From assembly GCF_040436345.1 (NCBI RefSeq), contig NC_133237.1, positions 20,093,749-20,157,748 on the forward strand: 64,000 bases of DNA. Reading direction: 5' to 3'. Origin of the DNA: Pagrus major. Lineage: Eukaryota > Chordata > Actinopteri > Spariformes > Sparidae. Made by a program: the position numbers and the translations under genes. Every line of letters begins with the position of its first letter. Position 1 is the stretch's first letter. Below the pieces are notes generated by a model. That model had not been told where the DNA came from. It ran no database searches and worked only from the letters and a program-made list of their open reading frames with translations. Below are positions 24,141 to 36,209 of the stretch, piece after piece.

Positions 24141-26920
24141 TGGTCTCAGGGCAGAAGTTGTCTGAGGGCATGTGAATCCCTCCTGGTCTCAGGGCAGAAG
24201 TTGTCTGAGGGCAGGTGAATCTCTCCTGGTCTCAGGGCAGAAGTTGTCTGAGGGCATGTGAATCCCTCCTGGTCTCAGGGCAGAAGTTGTCTGAGGGCAG
24301 TTGAATCCCTCCTGGTCTCAGGGCAGAAGTCGTATTTTTCTGTTTTAAGGCAACGTAGTTGGACAAAAGGGAGTCAACTGTCTCCTCTGGTCTCAGGGCA
24401 GAAGTTGTTTTGTAGGATTATCCTCATGGCTGTTTAGTCGCATCTGGTCCCAGGGCAGAGACCATTGTTTCCCACAATTTTGTCTGAGGGCAGGTGAATC
24501 CCTCTGGTCTCAGGGCAGAAGTTGTCTGAGGGCAGGTGAATCCCTCCTGGTCTCAGGGCAGAAGTCGTATTTTTCTGTTTTAAGGCAACGTAGTTGGACA
24601 AAAGGGAGTCAACTGTCTCCTCTGGTCTCAGGGCAGAAGTTGTTTTGTAGGATTATCCTCATGGCTGTTTAGTCGCATCTGGTCCCAGGGCAGAGACCAT
24701 TGTTTCCCACAATTTTGTCTGAGGGCAGGTGAATCCCTCCTGGTCTCAGGGCAGAAGTCGTATTTTTCTGTTCTCAAGGCAACGTAGTTGGACAAAAGGG
24801 AGTCAACTGTCTCCCCTGGTCTCAGGGCAGAAGTCGTATTTTTCTGTTTTAAGGCAACGTAGTTGGACAAAAGGGAGTCAACTGTCTCCTCTGGTCTCAG
24901 GGCAGAAGTTGTCTGAGGGCAGGTGAATCTCTCCTGGTCTCAGGGCAGAAGTTGTCTGAGGGCAGGTGAATCTCTCCTGGTGTCAGGGCAGAAGTTGTCT
25001 GAGGGCAGGTGAATCCCTCCTGGTCTCAGGGCAGAAGTTGTCTGAGGGCAGGTGAATCCCTCCTGGTCTCAGGGCAGAAATCGTATTTTTCTGTTTTAAG
25101 GCAACGTACTTGGACAAAAGGGAGTCAACTGTCTCCTCTGGTCTCAGGGCAGAAGTTGTCTGAGGGCATGTGAATCCCTCCTGGTCTCAGGGCAGAAGTT
25201 GTCTGAGGGCAGGTGAATCTCTCCTGGTCTCAGGGCAGAAGTTGTCTGAGGGCATGTGAATCCCTCCTGGTCTCAGGGCAGAAGTTGTCTGAGGGCAGTT
25301 GAATCCCTCCTGGTCTCAGGGCAGAAGTCGTATTTTTCTGTTTTAAGGCAACGTAGTTGGACAAAAGGGAGTCAACTGTCTCCTCTGGTCTCAGGGCAGA
25401 AGTTGTCTGAGGGCAGGTGAATCCCTCCTGATCTCAGGGCAGAAATTGTATTTTTCTGTTTTAAGGCAACGTACTTGGACAAAAGGGAGTCAACTGTCTC
25501 CTCTGGTCTCAGGGCAGAAGTTGTTTTGTAGGATTATCCTCATGGCTGTTTAGTCGCATCTGGTCCCAGGGCAGAGACCATTGTTTCCCACAATTTTGTC
25601 TGAGGGCAGGTGAATCCCTCTGGTCTCAGGGCAGAAGTTGTCTGAGGGCAGGTGAATCCCTCCTGGTCTCAGGGCAGAAGTCGTATTTTTCTGTTTTAAG
25701 GCAACGTAGTTGGACAAAAGGGAGTCAACTGTCTCCTCTGGTCTCTGGGCAGAAGTTGTTTTGTAGGATTATCCTCATGGCTGTTTAGTCACATCTGGTC
25801 CCAGGGCAGAGACCATTGTTTCCCACAATTTTGTCTGAGGGCAGGTGAATCCCTCCTGGTCTCAGGGCAGAAGTCGTATTTTTCTGTTCTCAAGGCAACG
25901 TAGTTGGACAAAAGGGAGTCAACTGTCTCCTCTGGTCTCAGGGCAGAAGTTGTTTTGTAGGATTATCTTCATGGCTGTTTAGTCTCCTCTGGTCCCAGGG
26001 CAGAGACCATTGTTTCTCACAATTTTGTCTGAGGGCAGGTGAATCCCTCCTGGTCTCAGGGCAGAAGTCGTATTTTTCTGTTCCCCATGCAACGTAGTTG
26101 GACAAAAGGGAGTCAACTGTCTCCTCTGGTCTCAGGGCAGAAGTTGTCTGAGGGCATGTGAATCCCTCCTGGTCTCAGGGCAGAAGTTGTCTGAGGGCAG
26201 GTGAATCTCTCCTGGTCTCAGGGCAGAAGTTGTCTGAGGGCATGTGAATCCCTCCTGGTCTCAGGGCAGAAGTTGTCTGAGGGCAGTTGAATCCCTCCTG
26301 GTCTCAGGGCAGAAGTCGTATTTTTCTGTTTTAAGGCAACGTAGTTGGACAAAAGGGAGTCAACTGTCTCCTCTGGTCTCAGGGCAGAAGTTGTCTGAGG
26401 GCAGGTGAATCCCTCCTGATCTCAGGGCAGAAATTGTATTTTTCTGTTTTAAGGCAACGTACTTGGACAAAAGGGAGTCAACTGTCTCCTCTGGTCTCAG
26501 GGCAGAAGTTGTTTTGTAGGATTATCCTCATGGCTGTTTAGTCGCATCTGGTCCCAGGGCAGAGACCATTGTTTCCCACAATTTTGTCTGAGGGCAGGTG
26601 AATCCCTCTGGTCTCAGGGCAGAAGTTGTCTGAGGGCAGGTGAATCCCTCCTGGTCTCAGGGCAGAAGTCGTATTTTTCTGTTTTAAGGCAACGTAGTTG
26701 GACAAAAGGGAGTCAACTGTCTCCTCTGGTCTCTGGGCAGAAGTTGTTTTGTAGGATTATCCTCATGGCTGTTTAGTCACATCTGGTCCCAGGGCAGAGA
26801 CCATTGTTTCCCACAATTTTGTCTGAGGGCAGGTGAATCCCTCCTGGTCTCAGGGCAGAAGTCGTATTTTTCTGTTCTCAAGGCAACGTAGTTGGACAAA
26901 AGGGAGTCAACTGTCTCCTC
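24141..26920. repeat. Higher-order repeat B: ~1-kb blocks at offsets of 998 and 988 bp
   Basis: Blocks starting at 24141, 25139 and 26127 all open with the same diagnostic run of four S modules, bearing in turn GGCATGTGAA, CTCTCC, GGCATGTGAA and GGCAGTTGAA. The second and third blocks then agree in module order and private variants (CTGATCTC, GTACTTGG, GGTCTCTGGG, TAGTCACATC) for about 790 bp before diverging. The first block differs by lacking an S-L step. This indicates successive duplications about 1 kb long, separate from block type A. Confidence 0.85.
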
Positions 26921-28007
26921 TGGTCTCAGGGCAGAAGTTGTCTGAGGGCAGGTGAATCCCTCCTGGTCTCAGGGCAGAAGTTGTCTGAGGGCAGGTGAAT
27001 CCCTCCTGGTCTCAGGGCAGAAATCGTATTTTTCTGTTTTAAGGCAACGTAGTTGGACAAAAGGGAGTCAACTGTCTCCTCTGGTCTCAGGGCAGAAGTT
27101 GTCTGAGGGCAGGTGAATCCCTCTGGTCTCAGGGCAGAAGTTGTCTGAGGGCAGGTGAATCCCTCCTGGTCTCAGGGCAGAAGTTGTCTGAGGGCAGGTG
27201 AATCCCTCCTGGTCTCAGGGCAGAAGTCGTATTTTTCTGTTTTAAGGCAACGTACTTGGACAAAAGGGAGTCAACTGTCTCCTCTTGTCTCAGGGCAGAA
27301 GTTGTTTTGTAGGATTATCCTCATGGCTGTTTAGTCGCATCTGGTCCCAGGGCAGAGACCATTGTTTCCCACAATTTTGTCTGAGGGCAGGTGAATCCCT
27401 CCTGGTCTCAGGGCAGAAGTCGTATTTTTCTGTTTTAAGGCAACGTAGTTGGACAAAAGGGAGTCAACTGTCTCCTCTGGTCTCAGGGCAGAAGTTGTTT
27501 TGTAGGATTATCCTCATGGCTGTTTAGTCTCCTCTGGTCCCAGGGCAGAGACCATTGTTTCCCACAATTTTGTCTGAGGGCAGGTGAATCCCTGCTGGTC
27601 TCAGGGCAGAAGTCGTATTTTTCTGTTCTCAAGGCAACGTAGTTGGACAAAAGGGATTCAACTGTCTCCTCTGGTCTCAGGGCAGAAGTTGTCTATTTTA
27701 TTCATTATTAAACAAAACAAATGTAAGATTATGCCAAACTAGTTGATAGGGTGTTTTATTGAGAATTTCACCTTTTTTGAACAAGTTAAACTATTTGGTA
27801 TGAAGTTTTTATGGTTACACCTCATTGACATTTTTGCCATTATCCCCTGAATATTCTCTGAAAATTGATTAAATCCAGAAATTTTAGAGGAGGTCTTCAA
27901 AAAGAGAATGTGTGCAAGTAATTTGTAGGTTTATTTTCAAATTTTAACCTTTTTAAATTCAACTGAACCATAAGAACACAAAAAAAATTGCGTCACGTCA
28001 TTGACCC

Positions 28008-28205
28008 TCCCATCAACCTCAGCTGTACTTTCTTTTTTGTGATACTAAGCAAATGATAGCAATAGAAACTAAACATGGTAAATGTTAAATCTGTTCATCA
28101 GCATTGTTATTGTGAGCATGTTAGCATGCCGACATTAGCATTTACCTCAAAGCATCGCTGTGCCTATGAACAGCCTCACAGAGCTGCTAGCATGGCTGTA
28201 GGCTC
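28008..28205 (+). repeat. Right half of the interrupted teleost repeat
   Basis: The segment starts TCCCATCAACCTCAGCTGTA and includes GTGAGCATGTTAGCATGC, GACATTAGCATTTACCTCAA and CCTCACAGAGCTGCTAGCAT. It is the expected continuation of the repeat that breaks off at 19700. The separation of the halves by 8.3 kb dates the inserted element as younger than this repeat copy. Confidence 0.75.
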
Positions 28206-28399
28206 TTATGCTGCATTCCACATTGCATGCTTTTCCTTTTTACTATGACTGTGTACTCCAGCTGCCCTTAAATTTACTTTTTCATGCAGTATGCTTTTTG
28301 TCTAGACGTCGACTGATGTGTTTTTTCAGCCCCGATACCGATACTGATTTGAATAGCCAGAAAAACATGCTTTTAAAATGCCGGATGCAGTAGGACATG

Positions 28400-28690
28400 G
28401 CTTGGTAAATGGACTTGCATTTGCACAGCAGTAGTCTATCAACTACTCAAGCGCTTTACAACACGTGTCACATTCACCCATTTACGCACCCACTCAGGCA
28501 CTGATGGCGGAGGCTGTCAAACAATGTCCTATCTGCCCATCAGGAGTGATACAGCACTACCAGTCCAAAGCACCCCATGATATCTTTAGGCTCTGTCATT
28601 CACAAACACTCACACATCGATGGAACAGCCATCGGCAGCATTTTGGGGTTCAGCATCATGCCCAAGTGCAACGGGGATCCGAGTGGACGA
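28400..28690. repeat. Dispersed teleost repeat (GGTAAATGGACT type)
   Basis: The landmarks GGTAAATGGACTTGCATTTG, CTCAAGCGCTTTACAACAC, CATTCACCCATTTACGCACC and GCACTGATGGCGGAGGCTG match a dispersed repeat I recognise as widespread in fish genomes. The local open frame is a by-product. The boundaries are approximate. Confidence 0.6.
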
Positions 28691-31600
28691 CACGCTTTAC
28701 CTCCTTAGCCATATCCTGGTATTTTTAGAATACTGCATTTGACACAGTATGGATTTGGACGCACTAAATATTTTTCTGACGTACTGAATAGTATGGTATT
28801 GTGGGTATGAGAACGCAACCTTTGTCTTTATTTTCAACCCATCCTCTACCATCAGCCCTAGCCTTGCTAGAATCCAGCAACTGTTTTCAAGGTAGCCCCT
28901 GAAAACATAAACACACTCTAGTTGAGTTTCTTTTTGGAATAACTGTTGTTTAAGCTTCTTTACATGGTGGAATTTGTCAAGGAGCTGCAGTGACGCACAC
29001 TCTCATGCATGCAGAGGAGCTGAGCGTATTTACACCTATGCAGAAGGCTCCTTATCTTATGCTTATTTTGCTAATCCAATCAGTTTAGCAGGCATGCAGT
29101 TGTGTTACAGCTTTGAAAAGCTGACTTCAAACAGGGCCATGCATTGGAAAAGGGAGAAAAGGGAGGGGAGAAGAGGTTTTGGGTCATCTATTCTGGAGGA
29201 AGCGGGCTGAATCAGGGCATGGCGGCTCCATGGTTAACCTACTTCGATTTATCTCCTTGTTTCGGGATTTTCTCAAGCACAGTTTTTCTCTTTCTGTGAC
29301 TGCCAGTGTTTTTTATTCCCTGTATGTTCTGTGAATGAGAGTGGAAAAGAGAAATGTGGGTTACTACTCAAATTAGAAAATTGTCTCCTGTGTGGAATGA
29401 AGGCTTCTTTTTTTATTGTTAAAAGGGTGAAAAAATGGGAACACCATCATCACAGACTACCTCAGAAACTATCCCAGAAATAACTACCGTTGTATTAGTA
29501 CCCAAAGGGCTTCAGAGCTGCACTATTTATATATTTATACTTACTTTCCTGCAATTGGAGTCTTTATATATCTCCTCCTCTTAGTCATTTGAGGGATGCA
29601 CTTCAGAATCTACCAGAATGATGCAGCCATTTTAACCTGTTTGACAAAAACATCTGCCAAATATTTGGGTCACTAAAAAATCGATGTTGTTTCTATAAAA
29701 GCATTTCAGATATAGAGCTCCCATTCAACAATTAGATGTGTTAATCATTTTGTTACCTGTAGAGCAACTCAGTGCAGCACTTGTTCCTGCAGGTCGTGGT
29801 AATTTTATTTAGAGGCTGTTGTCATTTGGGTGAAAATGACTCACAGCAGGATCACTGTGATTCAAATGTTTTTTTGGTGCATTTTTGACCTTGGGTGGGC
29901 AGGAAAATGCATACCACCCGCAACTGAAGCTGCAGAGGTAAGATTTATGTAAATAGACTTGTGTTTAATCAGCCTGAGTCACAAAGAGTGGATGAAGCAG
30001 TTAATTTTAATATCAGTGCCTGAAGATAAACTGCCATCATCAGCCAAAGCCAATTAAAGATGTTCAATGTTGATTTGCAGGAAAGATATGGATTAAAGTG
30101 CCCTGTCAAACTGTAGTTACAGTCATTAGGACAGCTAATGACACATGCGAGGACAGACCAATTACAGAGGCGGATATCCAAAATTTTTCCAATTATGTGT
30201 ATTTTTGTTTTTGGAGTCTAGCTGCCGATACAATGATAGCCTATCAACACTGAATAATCTGAATCTGCAAAGTAACCACTCACCATATTCATTATATAAA
30301 TGTAATGGGGTAAAAAGTACATTTGCTTCCAAAATGCAAAATGTGGGGAAGTAGAAGTATACAGTGGCCGAAAATGGAAAAGTACAAGTACCTCAATTGT
30401 TCTTCAGTGCAGTATTTAAATTGTAGTTGGTTGTATTCTATCACTTGTTATTCAAACTTTTTACACTAAAATTTGTATTTCTACTGCAAACATAGGTTAA
30501 CAGTCTCCTTGATTATTGATAAACAGTAGTGGTCCTGAAGAATGATCACAAGACACAGGACAATATCTCACCTTTGATTACAGATAGGAGAGAAACATAT
30601 CATGCAATATGATAAAAAAATAAAAAACTACAGTGGTTACCACCATGTATAAATACATGTGATAAAAGCTTCATTCTCCCCAGTCACTATCAACTGATAA
30701 AAGACTTTCTGTTTCCTCGGGGCCATGAAAAACTTTCAAGGCACATTTTAATAGAAGTATTGAAAATCCATCCTCTACCTATTAAAATTTTCCTTTTCAT
30801 GCAGTCATGAATGCAGACTGCAGAGAGTGTCCCAGCCTCCTTTGCTGTGATTGCATTTTTTGTGAGTTTTCCTTTGTGCTGCTCTGTTATGAGCGTGTTG
30901 CAAGACTCAAGCTTTGCCTGTTACACCAAAGGTCGTGCTCACTGTGTGGATAATTGGCATGGCCTTTCCACAGAGCTAGAGGGTGATGGTGAGGATGTGG
31001 TTTCACCGTATGCAATAGTATTGATGGTATGAGTCGAGTACTTGTCTCCTATGACACCAGAAAGCATCAGCACTCTTATGGGACTCGGTGGAAAACAATT
31101 ATCAACTCATGCAGTCAACAAGGTACATCTAATCACTCAAGCACTTTCAACACCTGCTGAACACCTGCAAACACGCTCTCATTTGTTCTTAAACCCCCAC
31201 TGACAAGACAAGGAACGGAATAAAGATTTAAGAAGACCTTGTTTACTGTGTTTCATCACCATAGTAACAAGACTATCCTTTCAAAATCCTACTCAGCTGC
31301 GATGTGTTGACTTTGAAAGCCTTGCTACTCTGCCAAACAATATAGAGATCTTAAGAGGCACTCTGAGTCTGATCGATGCTTTAATCCACACTCTGTACCG
31401 TAAATTACATTTTACAAAGGAAAGAGATATATAACATCTACAGGCAAGATGATTATGGATGTAAGAGACACTGTCAGCTGTTGAGGCATGTGTTTGTTTT
31501 GTGTGAACCAGTGTGCAGCATCTATACTTTCACAGAGTTTGCAAGTCAGCTATTGTACCATAGGTTAATGTATGGGACCTAAAGAGGAAGAGCAACAGCA

Positions 31601-33280
31601 AGTGGAGGAAGCCTGAGGCTGCAAGCCGAGAGAATGACCTTCGGCAGAGCAGAGAAAAGCACAGCAGTGAAGATACTGTCCAAACTCAAACTGACAAGCT
31701 GTTACAGAGCTTAGCTACAGATTTGAAATGGACTCTGCCTTGCTCTACTGGAGCAGGGAAAAAAATAATTAACACAGGAGCCATTTAACAGAACTCCTGA
31801 AACAAAAAGGGAGTTTTTACATTCTGAAACCCTCTCATTTCAAAATATATAGACCAAATCACTGTGACGTCACTCTAACAACAACAGTTACATTCAGGTA
31901 GACAACCAGTGGTTTATTTGCATTGTGGAGATATGTGAAATCAACATATTTGTTTATTTCTGTCATTTATATTCTGTCTTCTACTGTGGTTCTTTTATGT
32001 ACTATGGGGTTTTGCTAGTGTTTTTGATATTTACACAACAGCGACATCTTAGAATAATTGCTAGTTTGTCTGTAGCCCGACAGTCTCCACCTGGAAACTT
32101 TACATAACTGAATAATCATTCAAGTATTTCTTTAAGCAAGAACCCTTTCAAGGACTCTTTCTCTCCTTTGTTCCATGTGAAGTCAAGACTTGTATTTTTC
32201 ACGGTTTCTGGCATTTTATATGTAACTGGGTCACAGCCTTTGTACTACAGCCAGTTTATAGAAACACGCAAAACTCTGTCAAAATATATTATCCTCTAAA
32301 TGTCAAGCAAGGCCTCTACACCTAGCTTAGCTTAGCTTAGCTATCTAATGTTCAAAGCCCTACCTTCGATGTCTTCTACGATTCCCGTTTCACATCTCCG
32401 TGGGTGTCCAATTAACGACAGAAGAAGGAGAGGTTTTTTTTATTATTTATTTTTATTTATTTTATTGACCAATTTTCACTATTATCACAATCCATCATAT
32501 TATTCGTATAATATTAAAGCTAAGTTAATATTTAGTTCCCCTCAATATTAGATCCATCGGTCGCCGACTACGCTGTTAACGGTAGATATTCAACTTAACT
32601 TTGACACTTTTTGCTTTTGACAGCTAAACGCTGCTAGCTTCAAGTTCCGGTAAATTAAGCTAGTGGTAACTTGTTTCATCATGTGTCCCGTCAGGTATGT
32701 TTAATTGAAGCCATTATGAGGTTTTCGTTCATTTCGTTTTGAAACTTACTTTATTACGAGCAAATACGTATAAACTCAGATAAACGCCATCCTACGTTTC
32801 TTTACAAAACTAGTGAGTGGCCCAATTAACTCAATCATCTTTCCCTTTAGTGTAAATGTTCATGAGACTTTAAATCCAACTGCTGCTCAACAGAGTTGAA
32901 CAGATTTGACAGCTGATACTCGTCTACTTTGTGTTCAGAAGTCTCATCCACCCCCAAAAGTGCCATGTTTTCTGTGACTCAGCCATTACTCATGTGCATC
33001 CTTTGTTCATATTTAATGAGCTCCCAACATGTTCAGCAAATGTCACCCAATACGTGAAGCCAAAGCCAGCACAAAAGGTGGATGCTGGAGGAGAACAGCT
33101 GTTTTGAGTTTGCCAACAATGAGACGCTCTGTCAACTGCAATTAAATGAGACTGAACAAACAAATCTTAGCTCTGAAGTGAGGCCTCTCCAGCAGCTGCT
33201 GGTGGGCAAACCTCAGGCAGTGTTTATATCTAAACGCTCAAAAAGGTGAAAAAAGCACTAAAATATACCACTTTGATCAA
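28691..33280. other. Intergenic DNA, no gene seen
   Basis: I found no exon chain or RNA gene. A repeat-like segment lies at 30300-30490 and a short tandem of AGCTT at about 32323-32342. The stretch runs up to the 3' end of the minus-strand zinc-finger gene. Confidence 0.5.
30300..30490. repeat. AGTACAAGTACCTC-type dispersed repeat
   Basis: The words GGGGTAAAAAGTACATTTGC, AGTAGAAGTATACAGT, GAAAATGGAAAAGTACAAGT and ACCTCAATTGTTC are typical of a repeat I recognise from fish sequence. The identification rests on memory and the ends are uncertain. Confidence 0.5.
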
Positions 33281-33292
33281 AATGTAACTCAT

Positions 33293-33298
33293 TTTATT
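33293..33298 (-). terminator. Poly(A) signal of the zinc-finger gene
   Basis: AATAAA on the minus strand (TTTATT on plus), about 260 bp beyond the stop codon at 33557-33559. It is the first canonical signal I noticed downstream, giving a 3' UTR of roughly 280 bases. Confidence 0.65.
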
Positions 33299-33556
33299 GG
33301 GTCTTACAAATTATTTTACAAAATAAGCATTTCACTTAAGACAGTTGTCTTCAAAAACTAGAATTCACACTGTAATTCTCAAAAGCGCCATTCAAATAAT
33401 TACTTTGAAATTATTTTAATGTATGTCAGCTACATTACACATCAAACCAAAGAGACCCACATTTTCTAATTCCTCAGAAAGAAAAACAGCAACTTTAAAT
33501 GCCTCCGCACATTACAGGACGTTCAAACTTAACAGTCAAAATACACAGCTGGCCTT

Positions 33557-36140
33557 TTAAACCTCAGGCTCCTCTAAAGGACGAGGCTTTTTGATACCAA
33601 ACAGATTGCGCAGGTTGACTTCTGGGTCAACGTAATGAGGGATCTTGCGTTCATTGAAGAGGCCTGATAGGTTGGTTTCCACTTTGGCACGTCGGGAGAT
33701 CCGCATGCGCAGGGTGAAGAGGCGACGCAAGTCTTCCTCCACAAAGGGTAGATGATGTCCATCCAAACGCTTCTGCCAGGACTTCTTAGGTCGCTGACGT
33801 TTCTGTTGGCACAAGAAAAAACATTTAGGAGAGGAGTTTCATACTGGCTGTGTCGCCACTAATCGTTTGAGAGCACTTTGAAAGTGGTAATTTGATCTTG
33901 CTTGGACATGACATCAAGTAAACCCCAACTCTTTCAAGCTGACTGTTCCCTTTGCACAAGGGAGTCAGCTTTCAACAGGTTTAAAGAGCAATCCAAAATC
34001 AATAGTTTCCCCTGCTCAGATAGCTTCAGCTCCCTGCTGTGTGGTGCCTATAGTCCAGAGCTGCACTGTGGTATACAGGACATCAGACTTACCTTCAGAG
34101 AGGTGGCGCTTGTGTCATGACGAAGCAGGTGTCTGGTCAGACTCTCCTGTGGAGAGAACAAAGCTGCATGTAATGGACTATTTGAAACTCTGCTCAAGAC
34201 AAAGCGGCAGTAAATGCGCAGAAATCAAATCACTCAAATGTTGACACTCAATTATTAAACTACTTAAGATTTGGCAGCAATTTCAGATTTTCTTGGCGTA
34301 AACTGTGTCAATTGAAATATTAATGGAGTTTAAAATTAAAATGGCATTCACAAGGGAATTAAAGTGAGCCTTTGGATGCAAGGAAATTCTGATTGGATAT
34401 GTAAACACAAGGACTAGCATTGATAGACCTGTTTCTTACCCGCATAGCAAACATGCGTGGGCAGTCAGGGAAGGAGCATCTGTATTTGAAGAGCTCGAGG
34501 TGCACCTTGCGGATGTGGTGCTGCAGGTTAAAGGTTGTAGAGAAGTAGGCCTGGCAGTCTTCCCTGGGACAAACTAGCACAGGCTTATGGGAAGAGTGGA
34601 TCCGCCTGTGCCTCCGCAGAGCATCCAGTTTGCTGAACGCCTTCTTGCACACCTGGCACGTGAACACAGCTACGACACATTTTCACAAAGTTAAAAACGA
34701 AAGCAAACCATTTGATTTGGCAATTTTGTAGGACGACCACAACCTGTTTACCTGGATGTTTGGCCATGTGCTTCTGAAGTTTCCCCCAGGTGTATTCATG
34801 CACCTGGCAGTTAGCGTGAGGGCAGCGGTAACCTACAGGAACCAAACAACGCCAGTTAGTTCATCAGGAAATCAAAGGATTGTCACCCGTTGGCCCCCTT
34901 CTGAGCCCCTTTGACAAACCATATACCATGCATGTAATTTGTCCTGAAGGATTTTCTTGAATGCAAGGATAGGTTAAAAGCAAATATAGCCACAACCCTC
35001 ATTTAATGATTAAATTTTACGGGGATGGAAGATGAAAGGACCCCTACTAAGATGGAAATAGACCAACCGGCGTGCTTCTTCTCATGAGCTTTGCGGGCGA
35101 TGTGGGAGTCCAACGTGGCGGCACATCCGTCCTTCGAACACCTAAGTACCCCACAGGGGACAGGCAGGAGGTAAAAATAAAATTAACCAAGTCACTGGGG
35201 CCACACCCACTCAGCCTGTAACCACCAATTTATCTCCTGCTAGAGCCTGTACTCTGCATCCAAGATCTGATTAATTAAAATAAATCTTCTGGCTCTGATC
35301 TTAGGTACATTATTAACTCGCAGGACAAAGGTACACACTGATTTTTACACCACAGGACTTTGAAAATGCATACTTGAACTTGGCAGACATTTGATGCTCT
35401 TGTAAGTGCAGTTTATACACTCTGCGTTTTTTGAAGGTCAGGGCGCAGTTTGGCTGACTGCACTGTGGAGGAGAAACATTCAAGTGGTTAAAAGTGTAGC
35501 AGACTTGTGAAGTGGTTCAACATCAGAAGCAGTCACTGTCAGGAGATGGAGTTTGGTACAAAGCGGCACTTTGGCACCATCTTGTGGACACATCTGTGTA
35601 GCAACACAAACCTTGAAATACTTGTGTTTGTCTCCGTGGCTGTAACGCACGTGTCTTTTCAGTTTCCCCGCATTGAAGAAACTCTGCGTGCAGCTCGCGA
35701 ACTTACACCTGCAGAGAGAAAAGTCAGAAGAAGGTGGTGGCTGCTGAGAGGAGCGACAGCAGACTACAAAATGAGACTTGTGACTCACCTGAACAGCTTC
35801 ACCCCTCTGTGCTGAAGCATGTGGCGGCTCAGGTGGGATTTCCTTGTGAAACGACGCTCACAGCCAGCAATGGTGCACTGACACGGACGCTGTGGACGTT
35901 TGAACCGTTTAACACTTTCAGCTTTCAAGTATTTGACGTGCTTTTTAAATTAGACGACCCAATTGTGTTTTTTTTTTAAAAATAAATGTTGAACTTTCTG
36001 CTCACCGCTCCGGTGTGCACAGTCTCGTGCTCCTTCAGCCTCCACTGTCGGGTGAAAGTCGCTCCGCAGTTCGCCTGAGCGCAGTTGAAGAGCTGCAGCG
36101 GCGGACCGCCGACAGGTTTCCCACCGCTCGTTCCGTTCAT
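33557..36140 (-). CDS. gtf3a: TFIIIA / 42Sp43-type nine-zinc-finger 5S RNA-binding protein
   Basis: Nine coding exons, in minus-strand order: 36140-36006, 35889-35789, 35708-35612, 35462-35374, 35141-35068, 34832-34752, 34669-34440, 34146-34093 and 33802-33557. All have GT/AG borders and agreeing phases and give 368 residues, close to TFIIIA's usual size. The ATG at 36138-36140 starts MNGTSGG. Nine C2H2 fingers follow. Fingers 1 to 6 fall roughly one per exon, 7 to 9 mostly share a 230-bp exon, and the last part of finger 9 is on the next exon. A basic RPKKSWQKR segment and an acidic tail follow. Nine fingers in this arrangement are diagnostic of TFIIIA, which binds the internal control region of 5S rRNA genes and 5S RNA. 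Linkers are mostly not the standard TGEKP. Fish carry TFIIIA paralogs and a p43 (42Sp43) oocyte relative. I cannot say which this is. Confidence 0.85.
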
Positions 36141-36209
36141 TTAGCCTCGATATGTGAACACTTCTCCAACGAAAATATCTAATGGAAAGGCCGCCGCTTT
36201 TGTCGGCCC

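Larger units (their letters stand above)
20364..27694. repeat. 7.3-kb composite minisatellite array built from four modules
   Basis: Nearly every unit opens with TGGTCTCAGGGCAGAA or a one-base variant. Four module types recur: S, 43 bp (..AGTTGTCTGAGGGCAGGTGA..); L, 75 bp (..AGTCGTATTTTTCTG..CAACGTAGTTGGACAA..); M, 57 bp (..TTGTTTTGTAGGATTATCC..); and N, 61 bp (opens TGGTCCCAGGGCAGAGACC). By my count M and N occur 21 times each and always as the adjacent pair M-N. Copies are nearly identical, differing by scattered single-base changes such as AGGGCAGG/AGGGCATG and CCCTCC/CTCTCC. Open frames through the array, including an identical 79-residue frame at 20673 and 21767, are by-products of repetition with recurring WSQGR. 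Exact length may be affected by assembly. Confidence 0.95.
19701..28007. mobile_element. 8.3-kb non-autonomous DNA-transposon-like element with minisatellite body
   Basis: The left end is GGGTCAGTGAC (19701-19711). The right end on the opposite strand is GGGTCAATGAC (28007-27997), identical at 10 of 11 positions. The tetramer TCCC occurs directly outside both ends (19697-19700 and 28008-28011), as expected for a 4-bp target-site duplication. The two halves of one dispersed repeat abut the ends, which independently marks an insertion. The motif GGTGTAACC lies 188 bp inside the left end and, inverted, 186 bp inside the right end. The interior is AT-rich for about 660 bp on the left and 310 bp on the right, with a 7.3-kb tandem array between. 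No transposase-like open frame is visible, so it would depend on a partner element. The superfamily is not recognised. Confidence 0.75.

Noticed and set aside
24628..24870. Minus-strand open frame in the array (YVALKQKN-type peptide)
   Set aside because: Reverse reading of the same modules. Open frames arise in several frames because module lengths and composition repeat.
20364..27694. CRISPR-like array
   Set aside because: Units vary between 43 and 75 bp and contain no unique spacers. The host is a vertebrate and the array is a composite minisatellite.
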